Under the pieces are notes generated by a model. The model was not told where the DNA came from and made no database searches. It saw only the letters and a program-made list of their open reading frames with translations. A DNA stretch of 23,087 nt from Linderina pennispora. Taxonomy: Eukaryota; Kickxellomycota; Kickxellomycetes; Kickxellales; Kickxellaceae. This document shows, piece by piece, positions 9,088 through 21,694 of this stretch. The stretch is taken from NCBI RefSeq assembly GCF_002104995.1, contig NW_024468414.1, positions 1-23,087 on the forward strand, written 5' to 3'. Position 1 is the first letter of the stretch. The number at the start of each line of letters is the position of its first letter. Made by a program: the position numbers and the translations under genes.

Positions 9088-9381
9088 ATGCCATCGCTAC
9101 GCCAGGCCCTATACAACAACAAGCCAATACTGCTGGGCCTCTTAGTAGCGCCGCTGGGCCTATACATTGGTGTTCAGCTAAAGGACCGACGCGAAGAGCA
9201 GCAGAAAACCACGGTTATGCGCGCACCCACCGAAATACCCGAGAACACGCAAATCCGATTGGAACTCCAGGACGTGCGCAATGCGCGCGCGTTGCTGCAG
9301 CGGCAGGAGTCACAGCTTTCGGTGGAGCTCGAGTCCTTGGATAGCAAGATGCAGAGGCTAGATGAAATGCAGGGTAAATAA
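9088..9381 (+). CDS. Small membrane-anchored coiled-coil protein, unknown function
   Basis: A 97-residue product with one hydrophobic segment near residues 13-30 (PILLGLLVAPLGLYIGVQL). It is preceded by a short basic N-terminus (MPSLRQALYNNK) and followed by a charged, probably coiled-coil region (about residues 50-95: IRLELQDVRNARALLQRQ and LSVELESLDSKMQRLDEM). This architecture is common among small mitochondrial inner-membrane assembly factors, but no family signature is recognised and the location is inference. The gene converges on the derlin gene with a 25-base gap. The start is the first ATG of the frame, just downstream of a TATA-like stretch. Confidence 0.7.
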   Translation: MPSLRQALYNNKPILLGLLVAPLGLYIGVQLKDRREEQQKTTVMRAPTEIPENTQIRLELQDVRNARALLQRQESQLSVELESLDSKMQRLDEMQGK

Positions 9382-9406
9382 ATCTATTCACTATTTTCTC
9401 CGGGAT

Positions 9407-10195
9407 TCATATGCGGGCTGGGTGCTGGGGGTCGGAGGATTCGGCGTCCCAGCTGCTGGACAGGCTGGCAAACTGCTCGTTTCTCGCTGGCTCCTCGGGT
9501 GCTACTGGCTCCTCAGGTGCTACTGGCTCCTCGGGCTCTGGAGTTTCATTATCGTCTTGGTGGAATAGGCGGCAAAGCGCCCTAGGGGCCCTCAACACCC
9601 TGCGGCCTTGGCTCTCGGGCCGCCTGGGCCACTCTTCCTCGAAGAACCAGAAGATGTGGCCGACGAAGATGCCCACCAGATCGCTGACCGGCCAGCGATT
9701 CCCGACCAGACTGGAGAACCCGGCCATCACCCACGGCAGGTATGGCGCAGAAAACGTAAACAGGCCCAGAAAGCTGATATTCATATACGAGTACTGCCTT
9801 GCCCAAATATACGTCAATGTGAAGTTCAGCGGGCTGGCCAGAAAGCTTATATCCAGTAGCGATGCCATGCCCAGCAGGGATGAGCAGACCAGGATCAGGA
9901 GCCAGAAGAAGTCGGCGGGGCGGTTCAGGTACGAGCCTTCTTCGAGGTCGCGGCTGTATTGGATTACAAAGTACATGTTCAACAGCCAGTCGAGCGAGAA
10001 ATTGCCGAAATACAAAAAGGTGGTTAGCAGGCGCCAGTACTGGGCCTTGTGGAAGGCGTATTCGTAGTTGTAGAAGAGCTGGAACCAACCGAGCCAGCCG
10101 AGCTGCGTGGCCACAGTTAGCAGGCAGACGGCTGTGATGTAGTAGCGCGTTACCGGGGGAATTTGGAAATACCACTGCTCGAGCGGGCTAGGCAT
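9407..10195 (-). CDS. Derlin (rhomboid-like ER-associated degradation protein)
   Basis: Derlins are catalytically inactive rhomboid-fold membrane proteins of the ER. They help move misfolded proteins to the cytosol for ubiquitin-dependent degradation. The 262-residue product starts MPSPLEQWYFQIPPVTRYY, the typical derlin opening. It carries the rhomboid WR motif (AQYWRLLTTFLYFG, W54-R55), the conserved NMYFVIQYSRDLE, several hydrophobic helices between residues 18 and 184, and a late GxxxG (GIFVG, residues 175-179) followed by HIFWFFEEEWP, also conserved in derlins. There is no rhomboid Ser-His catalytic pair. The cytosolic tail has a PEEPVA repeat and no clear p97-binding SHP box. Whether it is the DER1 or DFM1 ortholog is not decided. 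Intact frame, no visible intron. Confidence 0.93.
   Translation of the reverse strand: MPSPLEQWYFQIPPVTRYYITAVCLLTVATQLGWLGWFQLFYNYEYAFHKAQYWRLLTTFLYFGNFSLDWLLNMYFVIQYSRDLEEGSYLNRPADFFWLLILVCSSLLGMASLLDISFLASPLNFTLTYIWARQYSYMNISFLGLFTFSAPYLPWVMAGFSSLVGNRWPVSDLVGIFVGHIFWFFEEEWPRRPESQGRRVLRAPRALCRLFHQDDNETPEPEEPVAPEEPVAPEEPARNEQFASLSSSWDAESSDPQHPARI
9489..9541. repeat. 18-base tandem repeat in derlin tail
   Basis: Nearly three units of GGCTCCTCGGGTGCTACT (9489-9506, 9507-9524 and a partial third) encode the PEEPVA repeats in the acidic cytosolic tail of the derlin on the minus strand. Units differ by one base or are truncated. Confidence 0.85.
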
Positions 10196-10494
10196 TGTGA
10201 ATAAAAAAAAGATAATAGTACAGGAGAAAAAAGCTGAAGAGTCAGAGAAATAGCAGCAGGCTGTGCGTATTCATTGAACTGGCATTGACGTCGTGCCAGC
10301 ACATAGGGTCAGAACCGCCTGATTACGGGATTAAGAGATCACGACCGCCGTTGCTGGACCAGATATGCAAAAGCCGATCTGGTATTTACCGTTTTTTTCC
10401 ATTATCGTAAAGTTTGAATCTCCTGCGCCTTTTTTGTTTCAATTCAACATAGGCCGAAAGTAAATTCGTTACAGTCTCTTTTTTTTTACATAGA

Positions 10495-13194
10495 ATGTCG
10501 TCGCTGCTCAAGAGTCCGGCGGCACGGCGCTTGATCGCACGCGCAGCACCCCGAGCCCTGACCACAGTGCTGCGATCCACGGCCCCCACACCACGGCTTC
10601 TCCACAGACCACAGGTTCTCGACATCCGGCGACAATACACGACTCTACCGGCCACACCACTTATGCGGGCGCAGGCACTGGAGCAGCTACACAGCAGTGA
10701 CATCAAGCAAGCGTACAAATTGGCGCGGCACCTGCGCGACACCAATCAGCTCGTGGACATGCAGGGACAGCCAGTGCGCAATGTGATCCAAGACACGCAG
10801 CTGGTTCAACTGCTAGCCAGGACAATTGCGCAGCAGGCGCTGTGGGAGGACGTGCTGGATGGCCTTGATCTGATTCTGGCGGTTAGGCCGCAAAAGCAGC
10901 ACACGGACAGACGGCTATCAGACACCGGATATGCGAGCGAGCAGGCAGATGCGGAGGCCCTGGAGGCGGTTCTGGAGGCAGTGCTGTCGCGGCAGTTTGC
11001 GGTTTCGGCGGATCGCGAGTTGGCGGGGCTGACGGCGCTGCAGGTGTTTGCTGACTGCGGACTAGACCAGGGGTGGTTGAGGCTGCGGATCCGCGCCTTG
11101 GGATTTGCGTCCAGTGCGCGTGGATTGCGGGAGGCTGTGGGGAACGCAGGAGAGCTTGGGAAGGAAGACAGATTTGAGCTGGCGGTGGCGTATGCGCGGT
11201 GCCTGGACTACGACCGGGCGGTGGAGACACTGCGGGGCGTCACGGGTCTGGCCAATGCGCAGCAGATCGAGGCCCAGGCAGCGCTGAGCCTGTGCCTGGC
11301 GGAGACAGCGCGGGTCGACGAGGCTATGGCAGCGTGGAAGGCCACAGAAAGCAACGATGCTGTGTGGGCGGATCAGGCGGGACGCATGGAGACGGGCTTC
11401 CACGTGCAGATGCAGCTGCTGGCGGCCGGCATGCGCTCGGTGGTGCCGCGGCTGCCGTTCACGCAAAACCTGCACACACGGGCGTCGCGTGCGCACAGCT
11501 CCAAGTATGCGCAGGGGCTGGCGGATCACTTGCTGCAGGAGTTCAGCTCTCTGCGGGAGCGCATGAAGCAGACACTGCACAGCAGGCAGTGGCAGAGTGC
11601 AGGGCTGGCGCGCAGGCTGTTTGACGTAGAGTGCCTGGCACATGTGCTTGCAACGACCGCCGGCCAGCCAGTGGTCGACAGCCTGGGGTCGCTGTCCAAG
11701 CGGCTGCACAAGCACCTGGCGGCGGGCCAGACTGTGCGGCCGCTGCGCGGGTTCCTGTGGGCGGTTTTGTTGGCACCACAGATGTCGCAGCAGCGCAAGC
11801 TGGCGGTGGTACGGGCGGAGATTGCATATGCGAGGAGGCACGGCCACCTGCTGTCGGTGGCCGAGCTGGAGCCGGCGCTGCTGGCGCTGCTGCCCGAGTC
11901 AGTGTGGAAGACTGCCAGACGCGGCAATTTCCGCGACGCATCGGCGTTTGTGCCTGCAGACGGGTTCCTGCAGCGGCCCTCGCACTACAGCATGCATCCG
12001 TGCGCCGACGAGCTGCTGGAGTTGGCCAGGCAGAGCACGCGGCAAGCCGAGTCGGACAGTCGGCTGGCGCCTGTGTGTGCGTGGATTGCGGTGCTGCGCG
12101 GGCGGCCGCAGACGGCGATGGCGGAGCTTGAGGCGGCGGTGGAAGGCTCCGGTGTGTGCATAATGCCCGGATCCCTGGCCCTGGTCAGTGCGCGGTCCCA
12201 GACGTTTTTCGAGCACATGTTCTGCGTCATGTCGATGTTCCGGCGTGGCGCCGACGCCGCACTGCAGAAGCTCGTGCCTCTGCTGCTGACTCAGCAACCC
12301 ACGGTCCCGATAACGCCGCGGGTGGCTGCCAGCATCCTGTACTGCTGCGTAACGAGCCGCAACCGGGCGCTGGCATTGGATATCGCCAGGCAGCTAGACC
12401 AGCAGTCGCCGCGTATCCAGGAGCTGCTGATGCGCGTGCATTTCGCGACCGGCCAGCTGCGCGAGGCTCTGGCGGTGTTCCAGGAGCTCAACTACGGCGG
12501 CCGTACGCAGCCGAGCGAGGCGTCGTTCGCACTGATCGTTCGCTATATGGGTGCACAGCGCGCGTCGGCAGTGGGAGCCGAGCACGCATTCTCCGTGTGT
12601 CTGCAGACTCTGCATTTGCAGGGCCGTGTGTCGCCGGCCGTGTGGGCGCAGTGGCAGCAGGCCAGTAAGGAAGGCGGCCGTGTGCAGAACATGTTTGAGC
12701 CGGAAGGTGAGCCGGTCGGAGCGGCGCTGGAGCGCGTGGGTGTAGAGCGCCGGGATGCCGGGGCGCTGGCGAGCCGCCGGTATATGCGCGACTGGGAGTT
12801 TGTGCTGGTGCTGGAGCTGGTGGGCGCCTATGTGAATGCAGGCGGGTACGCGCGCAGCCTGCAGTGGGAGCAGTGGCTGCTGGAGGCGCTGCGGACGCCC
12901 AAGTTCCGTCTGAAGCCGGATCTGATTGCCCGCATCGCCTTTGTGCAGCGGCTGCACCTGAAGCGCCAGAGCTGGGACGGCATGCAGGTGTGCCTGGACT
13001 ACATCGTGGCCATTGATCGCAATCTGCCCACCGGCCTGTTCCGCAAGACCTCCATGTTCCTGAACCAGCTGCCGGTGCTCAAGCAGCTGGCCAAGCAGAT
13101 CGCCAGCGACCCTGCATTGGAGCTGCGCGTGAAGGGGCACCTGGAGCAGCAGCAGGCCGCATACATCTTTACGCACATCCAGAGGTTCAAGTAG
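10495..13194 (+). CDS. Mitochondrial helical-repeat (PPR/TPR-like) protein, 899 residues
   Basis: A single uninterrupted frame. The N-terminus (MSSLLKSPAARRLIARAAPR, then RRQYTTLP near residues 45-52) is Arg/Ser/Ala-rich without acidic residues, like a mitochondrial presequence with an R-x-Y cleavage-like site. The rest is almost entirely alpha-helical by appearance, with loosely repeated pairs of about 35 residues: DRFELAVAYARCLDYDRAVE, LSLCLAETARVDEAMAAW, VAASILYCCVTSRNRALALD and LLMRVHFATGQLREALAVFQ, which is followed by ELNYGG. These resemble PPR/TPR helices. Such proteins usually bind organelle RNA or mitoribosomes, but no specific ortholog is recognised. It ends 16 bases from the convergent gene at 13211. 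Codon use is GC-rich and consistent throughout, supporting a real gene. Confidence 0.8.
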   Translation: MSSLLKSPAARRLIARAAPRALTTVLRSTAPTPRLLHRPQVLDIRRQYTTLPATPLMRAQALEQLHSSDIKQAYKLARHLRDTNQLVDMQGQPVRNVIQDTQLVQLLARTIAQQALWEDVLDGLDLILAVRPQKQHTDRRLSDTGYASEQADAEALEAVLEAVLSRQFAVSADRELAGLTALQVFADCGLDQGWLRLRIRALGFASSARGLREAVGNAGELGKEDRFELAVAYARCLDYDRAVETLRGVTGLANAQQIEAQAALSLCLAETARVDEAMAAWKATESNDAVWADQAGRMETGFHVQMQLLAAGMRSVVPRLPFTQNLHTRASRAHSSKYAQGLADHLLQEFSSLRERMKQTLHSRQWQSAGLARRLFDVECLAHVLATTAGQPVVDSLGSLSKRLHKHLAAGQTVRPLRGFLWAVLLAPQMSQQRKLAVVRAEIAYARRHGHLLSVAELEPALLALLPESVWKTARRGNFRDASAFVPADGFLQRPSHYSMHPCADELLELARQSTRQAESDSRLAPVCAWIAVLRGRPQTAMAELEAAVEGSGVCIMPGSLALVSARSQTFFEHMFCVMSMFRRGADAALQKLVPLLLTQQPTVPITPRVAASILYCCVTSRNRALALDIARQLDQQSPRIQELLMRVHFATGQLREALAVFQELNYGGRTQPSEASFALIVRYMGAQRASAVGAEHAFSVCLQTLHLQGRVSPAVWAQWQQASKEGGRVQNMFEPEGEPVGAALERVGVERRDAGALASRRYMRDWEFVLVLELVGAYVNAGGYARSLQWEQWLLEALRTPKFRLKPDLIARIAFVQRLHLKRQSWDGMQVCLDYIVAIDRNLPTGLFRKTSMFLNQLPVLKQLAKQIASDPALELRVKGHLEQQQAAYIFTHIQRFK

Positions 13195-13210
13195 ACCATA
13201 TCTGCTGTCT

Positions 13211-13564
13211 TTATTTGCCGCTAATAACACGTCTGTTCTCCAGGTCGGTTTCGCGCAGCTTTTCTGCGTGCATCCTCAATACCTCCTTGTGTTTCTCGAG
13301 CACTGTGTTCTTGGCCTGAATGTCCGCAGTCAGCTCCTGGATCTCCTTGTGCAGTTCCATTTCCGGGTCGTTGCGCGCATTGGGCAATGCGTCTATCATC
13401 TGCTTGATGTCCAGAAGCTGTCCGTGCAGTTGCGTGACCTGCGCGCTAAAGTCCTGCGCACGCTGCTGCGCATCGCTGGTCTCGGGGATCTGGGAGGCCA
13501 CCGGGAACAGTGTGCCAAGTGCTATGTCCACCTGGGCGTCGATTTTGTTAAACAGCTCGTCCAT
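13211..13564 (-). CDS. Small coiled-coil protein, possible Mediator subunit (Med9-like)
   Basis: A 117-residue protein starting MDELFNKIDAQVDIALGTLF. The frame is open upstream, but the ATG at 13564 is the first convincing start and lies close to an A-rich leader. Two helical segments follow: AQQRAQDFSAQVTQLHGQLL (about 40-60) with IKQMIDALPNARNDPEM, then EIQELTADIQAKNTVLEKHK with EVLRMHAEKL (about 83-110). The pattern K-x-MI-x-x-hP, PE, then a helix with KNxxLxKxK is like the C-terminal domain of Mediator subunit 9. Med28 and other small Mediator subunits are alternatives. If correct, it would act in the Mediator complex at RNA polymerase II promoters. It diverges from the NASP-type gene with a 220-base shared upstream region. 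Confidence 0.6.
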   Translation of the reverse strand: MDELFNKIDAQVDIALGTLFPVASQIPETSDAQQRAQDFSAQVTQLHGQLLDIKQMIDALPNARNDPEMELHKEIQELTADIQAKNTVLEKHKEVLRMHAEKLRETDLENRRVISGK

Positions 13565-13784
13565 GCTTTGAAATAAAAATAAAAACGAAAGCGAAGAAAG
13601 CTGGCAAATGTTCACCCTGGTCCCAGTACTTAACAACGGCGATTCAAGATATGTCTGTCAGCACTCCATTACCTTACTTGTGGCTCCAGCAACTACAGAA
13701 AAATAAATGCGTTCGCTGGGTGCAAAAAAATTCTTTTTCTCATTCCTTTCAGTTTCTTCATTTTTATATATTTTGCTTTCTACC

Positions 13785-14849
13785 ATGTCCAGCGATAAAG
13801 GAAAGCAGGCCGACACGTCAGACCCGTACGCGGCCGTCTTGCCCGTCATTGCCGATTTGGTCGAATCCGGTACCCGCGCCTTCGCCCTAAGCAACTGGGA
13901 AGAGGCCATTGAGCATTTCGGCGAGCTCTCGTCGCTGACGGAGCAGACCTTTGGCCAGAACTCGGCCCGCTACGCCGACAGCCTGGTTATGTACGGCCGC
14001 GCCCTCTTGCAGCACGCGATCGAGCAGAACGCGCTCCTGGCGCAAAAGACCTTGGCGGAGGCGGCCACCGGCGCCAAGCCCACAGAGGAAGCAGAGCAGG
14101 AGGCGATGCCAAGCAAGGCCAACATTGCCTTTGAGGGGGAGCCAGATTTCCGGCAGATCGAAGAGGCGGAGCAGGAAGAGCAGCAGGAGGATGAGGATGA
14201 GGAGGATGATTTTGGCGCGGCGTGGGCGGTGCTGGATGTGGCAAGGGTGATCCAGGAGAGCAATGCCAGCGACAGCAAGGCGCGCTTAAAGTACGCCGAG
14301 ACGCTGATGCTGCTGGGCGACGTGTCGATGGAGTCGGAGAACTTTGCGCAGGCCTGCGTTGACTTCCAGTCCGCGCTGGAGGTCAAAAAGCAGCTGCTGG
14401 ACTCTGACAGCCGCGAGCTGGCCGAGCTGTTTTACAAGGTCGCCTTGGCCCACGAGTACAACAACGAGACCGCGCAAGCGCTTGAGCTGATGGCCGATGT
14501 CGAGCGCATTCTGGCCAGCCGTCTGGAGAAGGCCGGGGACAAGGACGAGAGGGAGGGCCTGGAGGATGTGCTGGAGGACGTCAGGGCCAAGATTGCCGAG
14601 TGGAAGATGCCGAAGAAAAAGGTCGATTTGAATGCGCTGACGCCCGGAGAGAACGCGCTGGCCGAGAAGGCCAGGGAGATGTTCAAGAGTGCGCTGGAGT
14701 CAGGCCAGGTCAACGATCTGACCAGTCTGGTCAAGAAGCGCAAGGGCAAGGAGCCAGAGGACTCTGGGCCAAGAGGAAGTCTGAAGACGAAGGCGAGGAC
14801 GAGGACGCCGACGCCAAGCGGCCAAAAAACGCCTGAAAACAAGAAATAA
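13785..14849 (+). CDS. NASP: NASP/Hif1/Sim3-type histone chaperone (SHNi-TPR protein)
   Basis: Histone H3-H4 chaperone with TPR repeats interrupted by an acidic segment. From ATG 13785 (MSSDKGKQADTSDPYAAV; an in-frame ATG at 13707 adds a phenylalanine-rich stretch that looks like untranslated leader) the product is 354 residues. The first TPR is VESGTRAFALSNWEEAIEHF. The acidic insert is around residues 120-145 (EEQQEDEDEEDDFGAAWAVL). The SHNi-type TPRs are LKYAETLMLLGDVSMESENF with QACVDFQSAL, and ELFYKVALAHEYNNETAQAL. A coiled stretch precedes MPKKKVDLN. The annotated frame ends in a basic, Thr/Pro-rich tail. From about 14765 the next frame gives AKRKSEDEGEDEDADAKRPK, followed by NA and a stop (TGA 14837-14839), which looks like the genuine acidic/nuclear-signal tail of the family. 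One missing G in the GGG at 14766-14768 would explain this. Confidence 0.88.
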   Translation: MSSDKGKQADTSDPYAAVLPVIADLVESGTRAFALSNWEEAIEHFGELSSLTEQTFGQNSARYADSLVMYGRALLQHAIEQNALLAQKTLAEAATGAKPTEEAEQEAMPSKANIAFEGEPDFRQIEEAEQEEQQEDEDEEDDFGAAWAVLDVARVIQESNASDSKARLKYAETLMLLGDVSMESENFAQACVDFQSALEVKKQLLDSDSRELAELFYKVALAHEYNNETAQALELMADVERILASRLEKAGDKDEREGLEDVLEDVRAKIAEWKMPKKKVDLNALTPGENALAEKAREMFKSALESGQVNDLTSLVKKRKGKEPEDSGPRGSLKTKARTRTPTPSGQKTPENKK

Positions 14850-14958
14850 AATGGAACCCAAAAGCAAGTCTTGTAGACTAGCTGTGCCTTGAAACCAAGC
14901 CCCGATCAGCCCCGCGAATATCCTTCCTAATAAAACACTAAAAGTACATTTCCTGCTC

Positions 14959-15399
14959 ATGCCAAAACTCATATACTCGCTGCTCGTCTGTCTGCTTGTC
15001 CTGGCACAGCCCTGCCTGGGCGCGGACCCGACAAAGTTCTGCAAGTGCACATGCGGCCAGAACTCGACCATTATAGAGATGACCAAGTTTGCTCTATCGC
15101 ACCTGCCGCACGCCTCGCAGCCCATCGATACCGACACGCTGATGCCCAGCGTGTGCATGAACTGCACGCGCCTGCTGTGTGGGATTGCGGAGCCCGACCT
15201 GTGCGATGGCGCTGCCGTCGACGAGGAGATCGTGCCATTGTGTTTCCAGCGCGACTCGCTGCAGGACCAGCTAATTGTCAACGGCTTCCTGCTGCTGGTC
15301 ATTGGGCTGCTGGCGTGGACAGCGATGCGGGACCGTGTCAAGCCCTTGGTGGACCGTGTGTGGAACCAGTACGGTCTTGGATATACACAACCCAACTAG
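14959..15399 (+). CDS. Cys-rich type I ER/secretory membrane protein, unknown function
   Basis: A 146-residue protein with a signal peptide (residues 1-21, MPKLIYSLLVCLLVLAQPCL then G), a luminal domain with eight cysteines (28, 30, 32, 66, 69, 74, 82, 95), and one transmembrane helix near residues 104-123 (QLIVNGFLLLVIGLLAWTAM). A short cytosolic tail follows. Motifs are KFCKCTCGQNST, VCMNCTRLLC and PLCFQRDSLQDQ. Two N-glycosylation sequons (NST at 35, NCT at 68) fit a luminal orientation. I have the impression that FCKCxC...CFQRDS proteins are conserved across fungi without a known role, but cannot verify this here. It lies 110 bases after NASP on the same strand and converges on ARG1. Confidence 0.8.
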   Translation: MPKLIYSLLVCLLVLAQPCLGADPTKFCKCTCGQNSTIIEMTKFALSHLPHASQPIDTDTLMPSVCMNCTRLLCGIAEPDLCDGAAVDEEIVPLCFQRDSLQDQLIVNGFLLLVIGLLAWTAMRDRVKPLVDRVWNQYGLGYTQPN

Positions 15400-15472
15400 G
15401 GCATGTTCCTCGATTTGGGGATAATTTTTCATTTTATACTCGTTCAATACATACAATCCGCTGTTTTTATAT

Positions 15473-16325
15473 CTAGTTCTTGCTCTGCTCCTTGACCTTG
15501 GCACCCCACTTCTTCAGACGGATGCTCTGGATCTTGATGAAGCCGTCCGAGTCAGTAGGCTCGAAGCCGCCCTGGACGTCCATCGACGACTCCTCCATGT
15601 CGTAGAGCTTCTCGGTCTCGCTCCAGCGGCCCTCCATGGTCAGGCTGCCCTTGTACAGCTTGACGCGCACCGAGCCGTTGACGTCGACCTGGGTCAGCGG
15701 GACCATCTTGGTCAGCAGATCGCCCTCGGGCGAGAAGTACAGGCCGTTGTACATCATCTTGCCAAATACCGGCGTGATGTGCTCGTCGCGGTAGGCGCGC
15801 ACCTCGCGGTCCAGCACCAGACCCTCGAGGTCAATGTGAGCAGCGCGCAGCACAGTGCCGCCGGGGGTCTCGTAGCAGCCGCGCGACTTGATGCCGATGA
15901 AGCGGTTCTCGACAATGTCGATGCGGCCGACGCCGTTGCGGCGCGCGACCGTGTTGAGGTACAGGAAGAGATCGAGCGGGTCGGTGACGTCGGTGCCGTC
16001 GGCCTCGTTGGTGACGCGCACGGGCTTGCCGGCCTTGAAGGTGATGGTGATGCGCTCGGGCGTATTGGGGGCGTCCTCGGGGTCAACCGTGAGCTTCCAC
16101 ATGTCGCGCGGCGGCGTGGTGTTCGGGTCCTCGAGAATACCGGCCTCGTACGAAATGTGGAAGAGGTTCTCGTCGGTCGACCACGGCTTGCTGGGCGTCT
16201 GCGACACAGGGATGTTCTTCTCGGCCGCGTATGCCAGCAGCGCATTGCGTCCCGGGAAGCGCTCGTAGAACTCGGGGATGCGCCACGGGGCGACCACCTT
16301 GAGGTTCGGGTCCAGAGCATAGTAC

Positions 16326-16360
<35 letters not shown>

Positions 16361-16729
16361 TGTGCAGCCGTGCGACACGTGCGTGCAGCCCTCCTGCTGC
16401 GCAATCGCTACCTGCGAGCGCGCGATGACCGGGCGCGCCACCGAGGTGCCCAGCAGGTACACTGTCTCGTAGACGGCGTTGGCCTGGATGGTCGGGATCA
16501 CCAGCTCCTCGACCAGCTCGCGGCGCAGATCCTCAATGAACACCTTGGTGGCTCCCACCTTTAAGGCCTTCTCGCGCGCAGCCTCAAAGTCCTCCTCCTG
16601 GCCGACGTTGGCCATGTAGGCGAGGACCTCGTAGCCCTGCTCGATCAGCCAGACGAGGATGCATGATGTGTCGAGGCCGCCAGAGTAGGCCAGCAGAACT
16701 TTACCCTTGGATCCAGGAGCGACAGACAT
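15473..16729 (-). CDS. ARG1: Argininosuccinate synthase
   Basis: Joins citrulline and aspartate using ATP to make argininosuccinate, the penultimate step of arginine biosynthesis, in the cytosol. The product is 418 residues, against about 420 in yeast. The N-terminal PP-loop ATP-binding motif is AYSGGLDTS (residues 14-22). THVSHGCTGKGNDQVRFE is the second signature, and SRGCYETPGGTVL and YNGLYFSPEGDLL follow in the C-terminal domain. The frame is intact without introns, in contrast to its divergent neighbour. The ATG at 16729 gives the usual short N-terminus before the PP-loop. A TATA-like TATTTAAA sits at 16887-16880 on this strand, 151 bases upstream. It shares its upstream region with ARG5,6. 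The 3' end is 73 bases from the convergent Cys-rich gene. Confidence 0.97.
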
Positions 16730-20471
<3,742 letters not shown>

Positions 20472-21694
20472 AGTAGTTTTCTGTCTACAACATGAAGCAC
20501 TTTTTTTGGAACAGATCCAGCACGAATCTGCGAGAAGGGCATCGTGGAACCCGCTCTCCACTGCTTTTCCCTCCCATTTGGCCATTGCCGCCTGTGCTGG
20601 GAACGGACCGGGTTTGCGATCGACAATCTCGTTCATACGTCGGTGTCTCCCAGAATGGCAGGAGGAACGCATCGTTTTTCCATTCCTGAAACATTTTGTG
20701 TGTGACTGTCACCGAATGTTCTTGCTGTTCCTTTTTATTCCTAGCTTTGCTCACATGCACACACGATAAGTATATGTTGGTAGATCGATGACGGCAAAGG
20801 TAAGCACACATATACTTGCTTTGCGCCAGCATCGTTTACTGGGCAGCGAGTGAACTATACAGCAAGGTCATGGTGCCTTCGGCGGCACGCGACCACTAGC
20901 GAACAGCATGTGTCTTGGGCGTAGAGCGAGTGTTCAGCAGGGCTGAGGCCTTATTTCCGTCTTCCGGAGTTGACTAAAACAAGAAACTGCAAAACCAAGC
21001 CTGCGATTTACCTGTGCGTATGACCTTGCGGCCTCGAAATAGAGAGCAGGGACGGAATGCCAATCCCACCGTGCTACGGGGAGGAGCAGCCTGTGTGGCC
21101 ACCCCGATAGGCAACCCCTCATTTCCAAACACCGAGCTCGCCCTAGCTAGCCGATGCCCGGAGGTTTTGTGCATATTGCCCTTGCTGTAAATCCATGCAC
21201 TAGCTGGAACTAGAGTTGGCGCTAATGCTAGAAGGAAAAGTGACGCGCACGGATGATCAGACGTTTTTTTTTATAGCTCTAGTGCAAGGAGAGCCCTTTG
21301 TGTCTTTTACGAGCGCTCGCCCATTGGCATGTGTACTGGAAATAACGCAGGAGATGGTGCCTAGGCGGCATTGTTGGCTGGCGGCTGTCATCCAATTTCT
21401 TGTAGATCTATTGCACACCTCCCCACCTTCCTTACGTGTGCTCTTTTCACATCTCTTCCCTCCCCCTGTTCCTGTCAGCTCGCCTACACCCAAGTTAAGA
21501 GGAGCAGGCAATGTACAGTCTGTGGCAAATTCGACTATAAAGCGACACAGGAATCCCTGCTGCTTCTGCTGTCATCTTCTCTCAGCACATCTCTTTCACT
21601 TTCTATCACCCACAGCAACACTCTTACATATTTAGTCAGCCAGATATTTGGCAGGAGCTAGTTTAATTTCCCCGCAGAGCCACCAACTACCACT
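20472..21694. other. Gene-poor spacer upstream of MFS gene
   Basis: About 1.2 kb with only short, domain-free open frames. It holds a long-armed inverted repeat at 20768-20817. Close to the MFS start (about 21560-21660) is a CT-rich stretch, with TATTTAG-like sequence near 21630, that may be promoter or leader. No RNA gene or coding sequence is recognised. Confidence 0.5.
20768..20817. repeat. Inverted repeat, 10-base arms
   Basis: AAGTATATGT (20768-20777) and ACATATACTT (20808-20817) are perfect reverse complements separated by 30 bases. They lie about 300 bases after the ARG5,6 stop. They may be part of a small decayed transposable element or a structured RNA end. No target-site duplication was identified. 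Confidence 0.6.

Noticed and set aside
12394-13230. 278-codon open frame antisense to the 899-residue gene
   Set aside because: A shadow of GC-rich codons: low-complexity Leu/His/Gln/Arg composition, no motif, and the sense frame is clearly coding.
15779-16564. 261-codon open frame antisense to ARG1
   Set aside because: ARG1 is unmistakable on the other strand. The antisense product is a Val/Ala/Arg/Leu-rich mirror of its codon bias.
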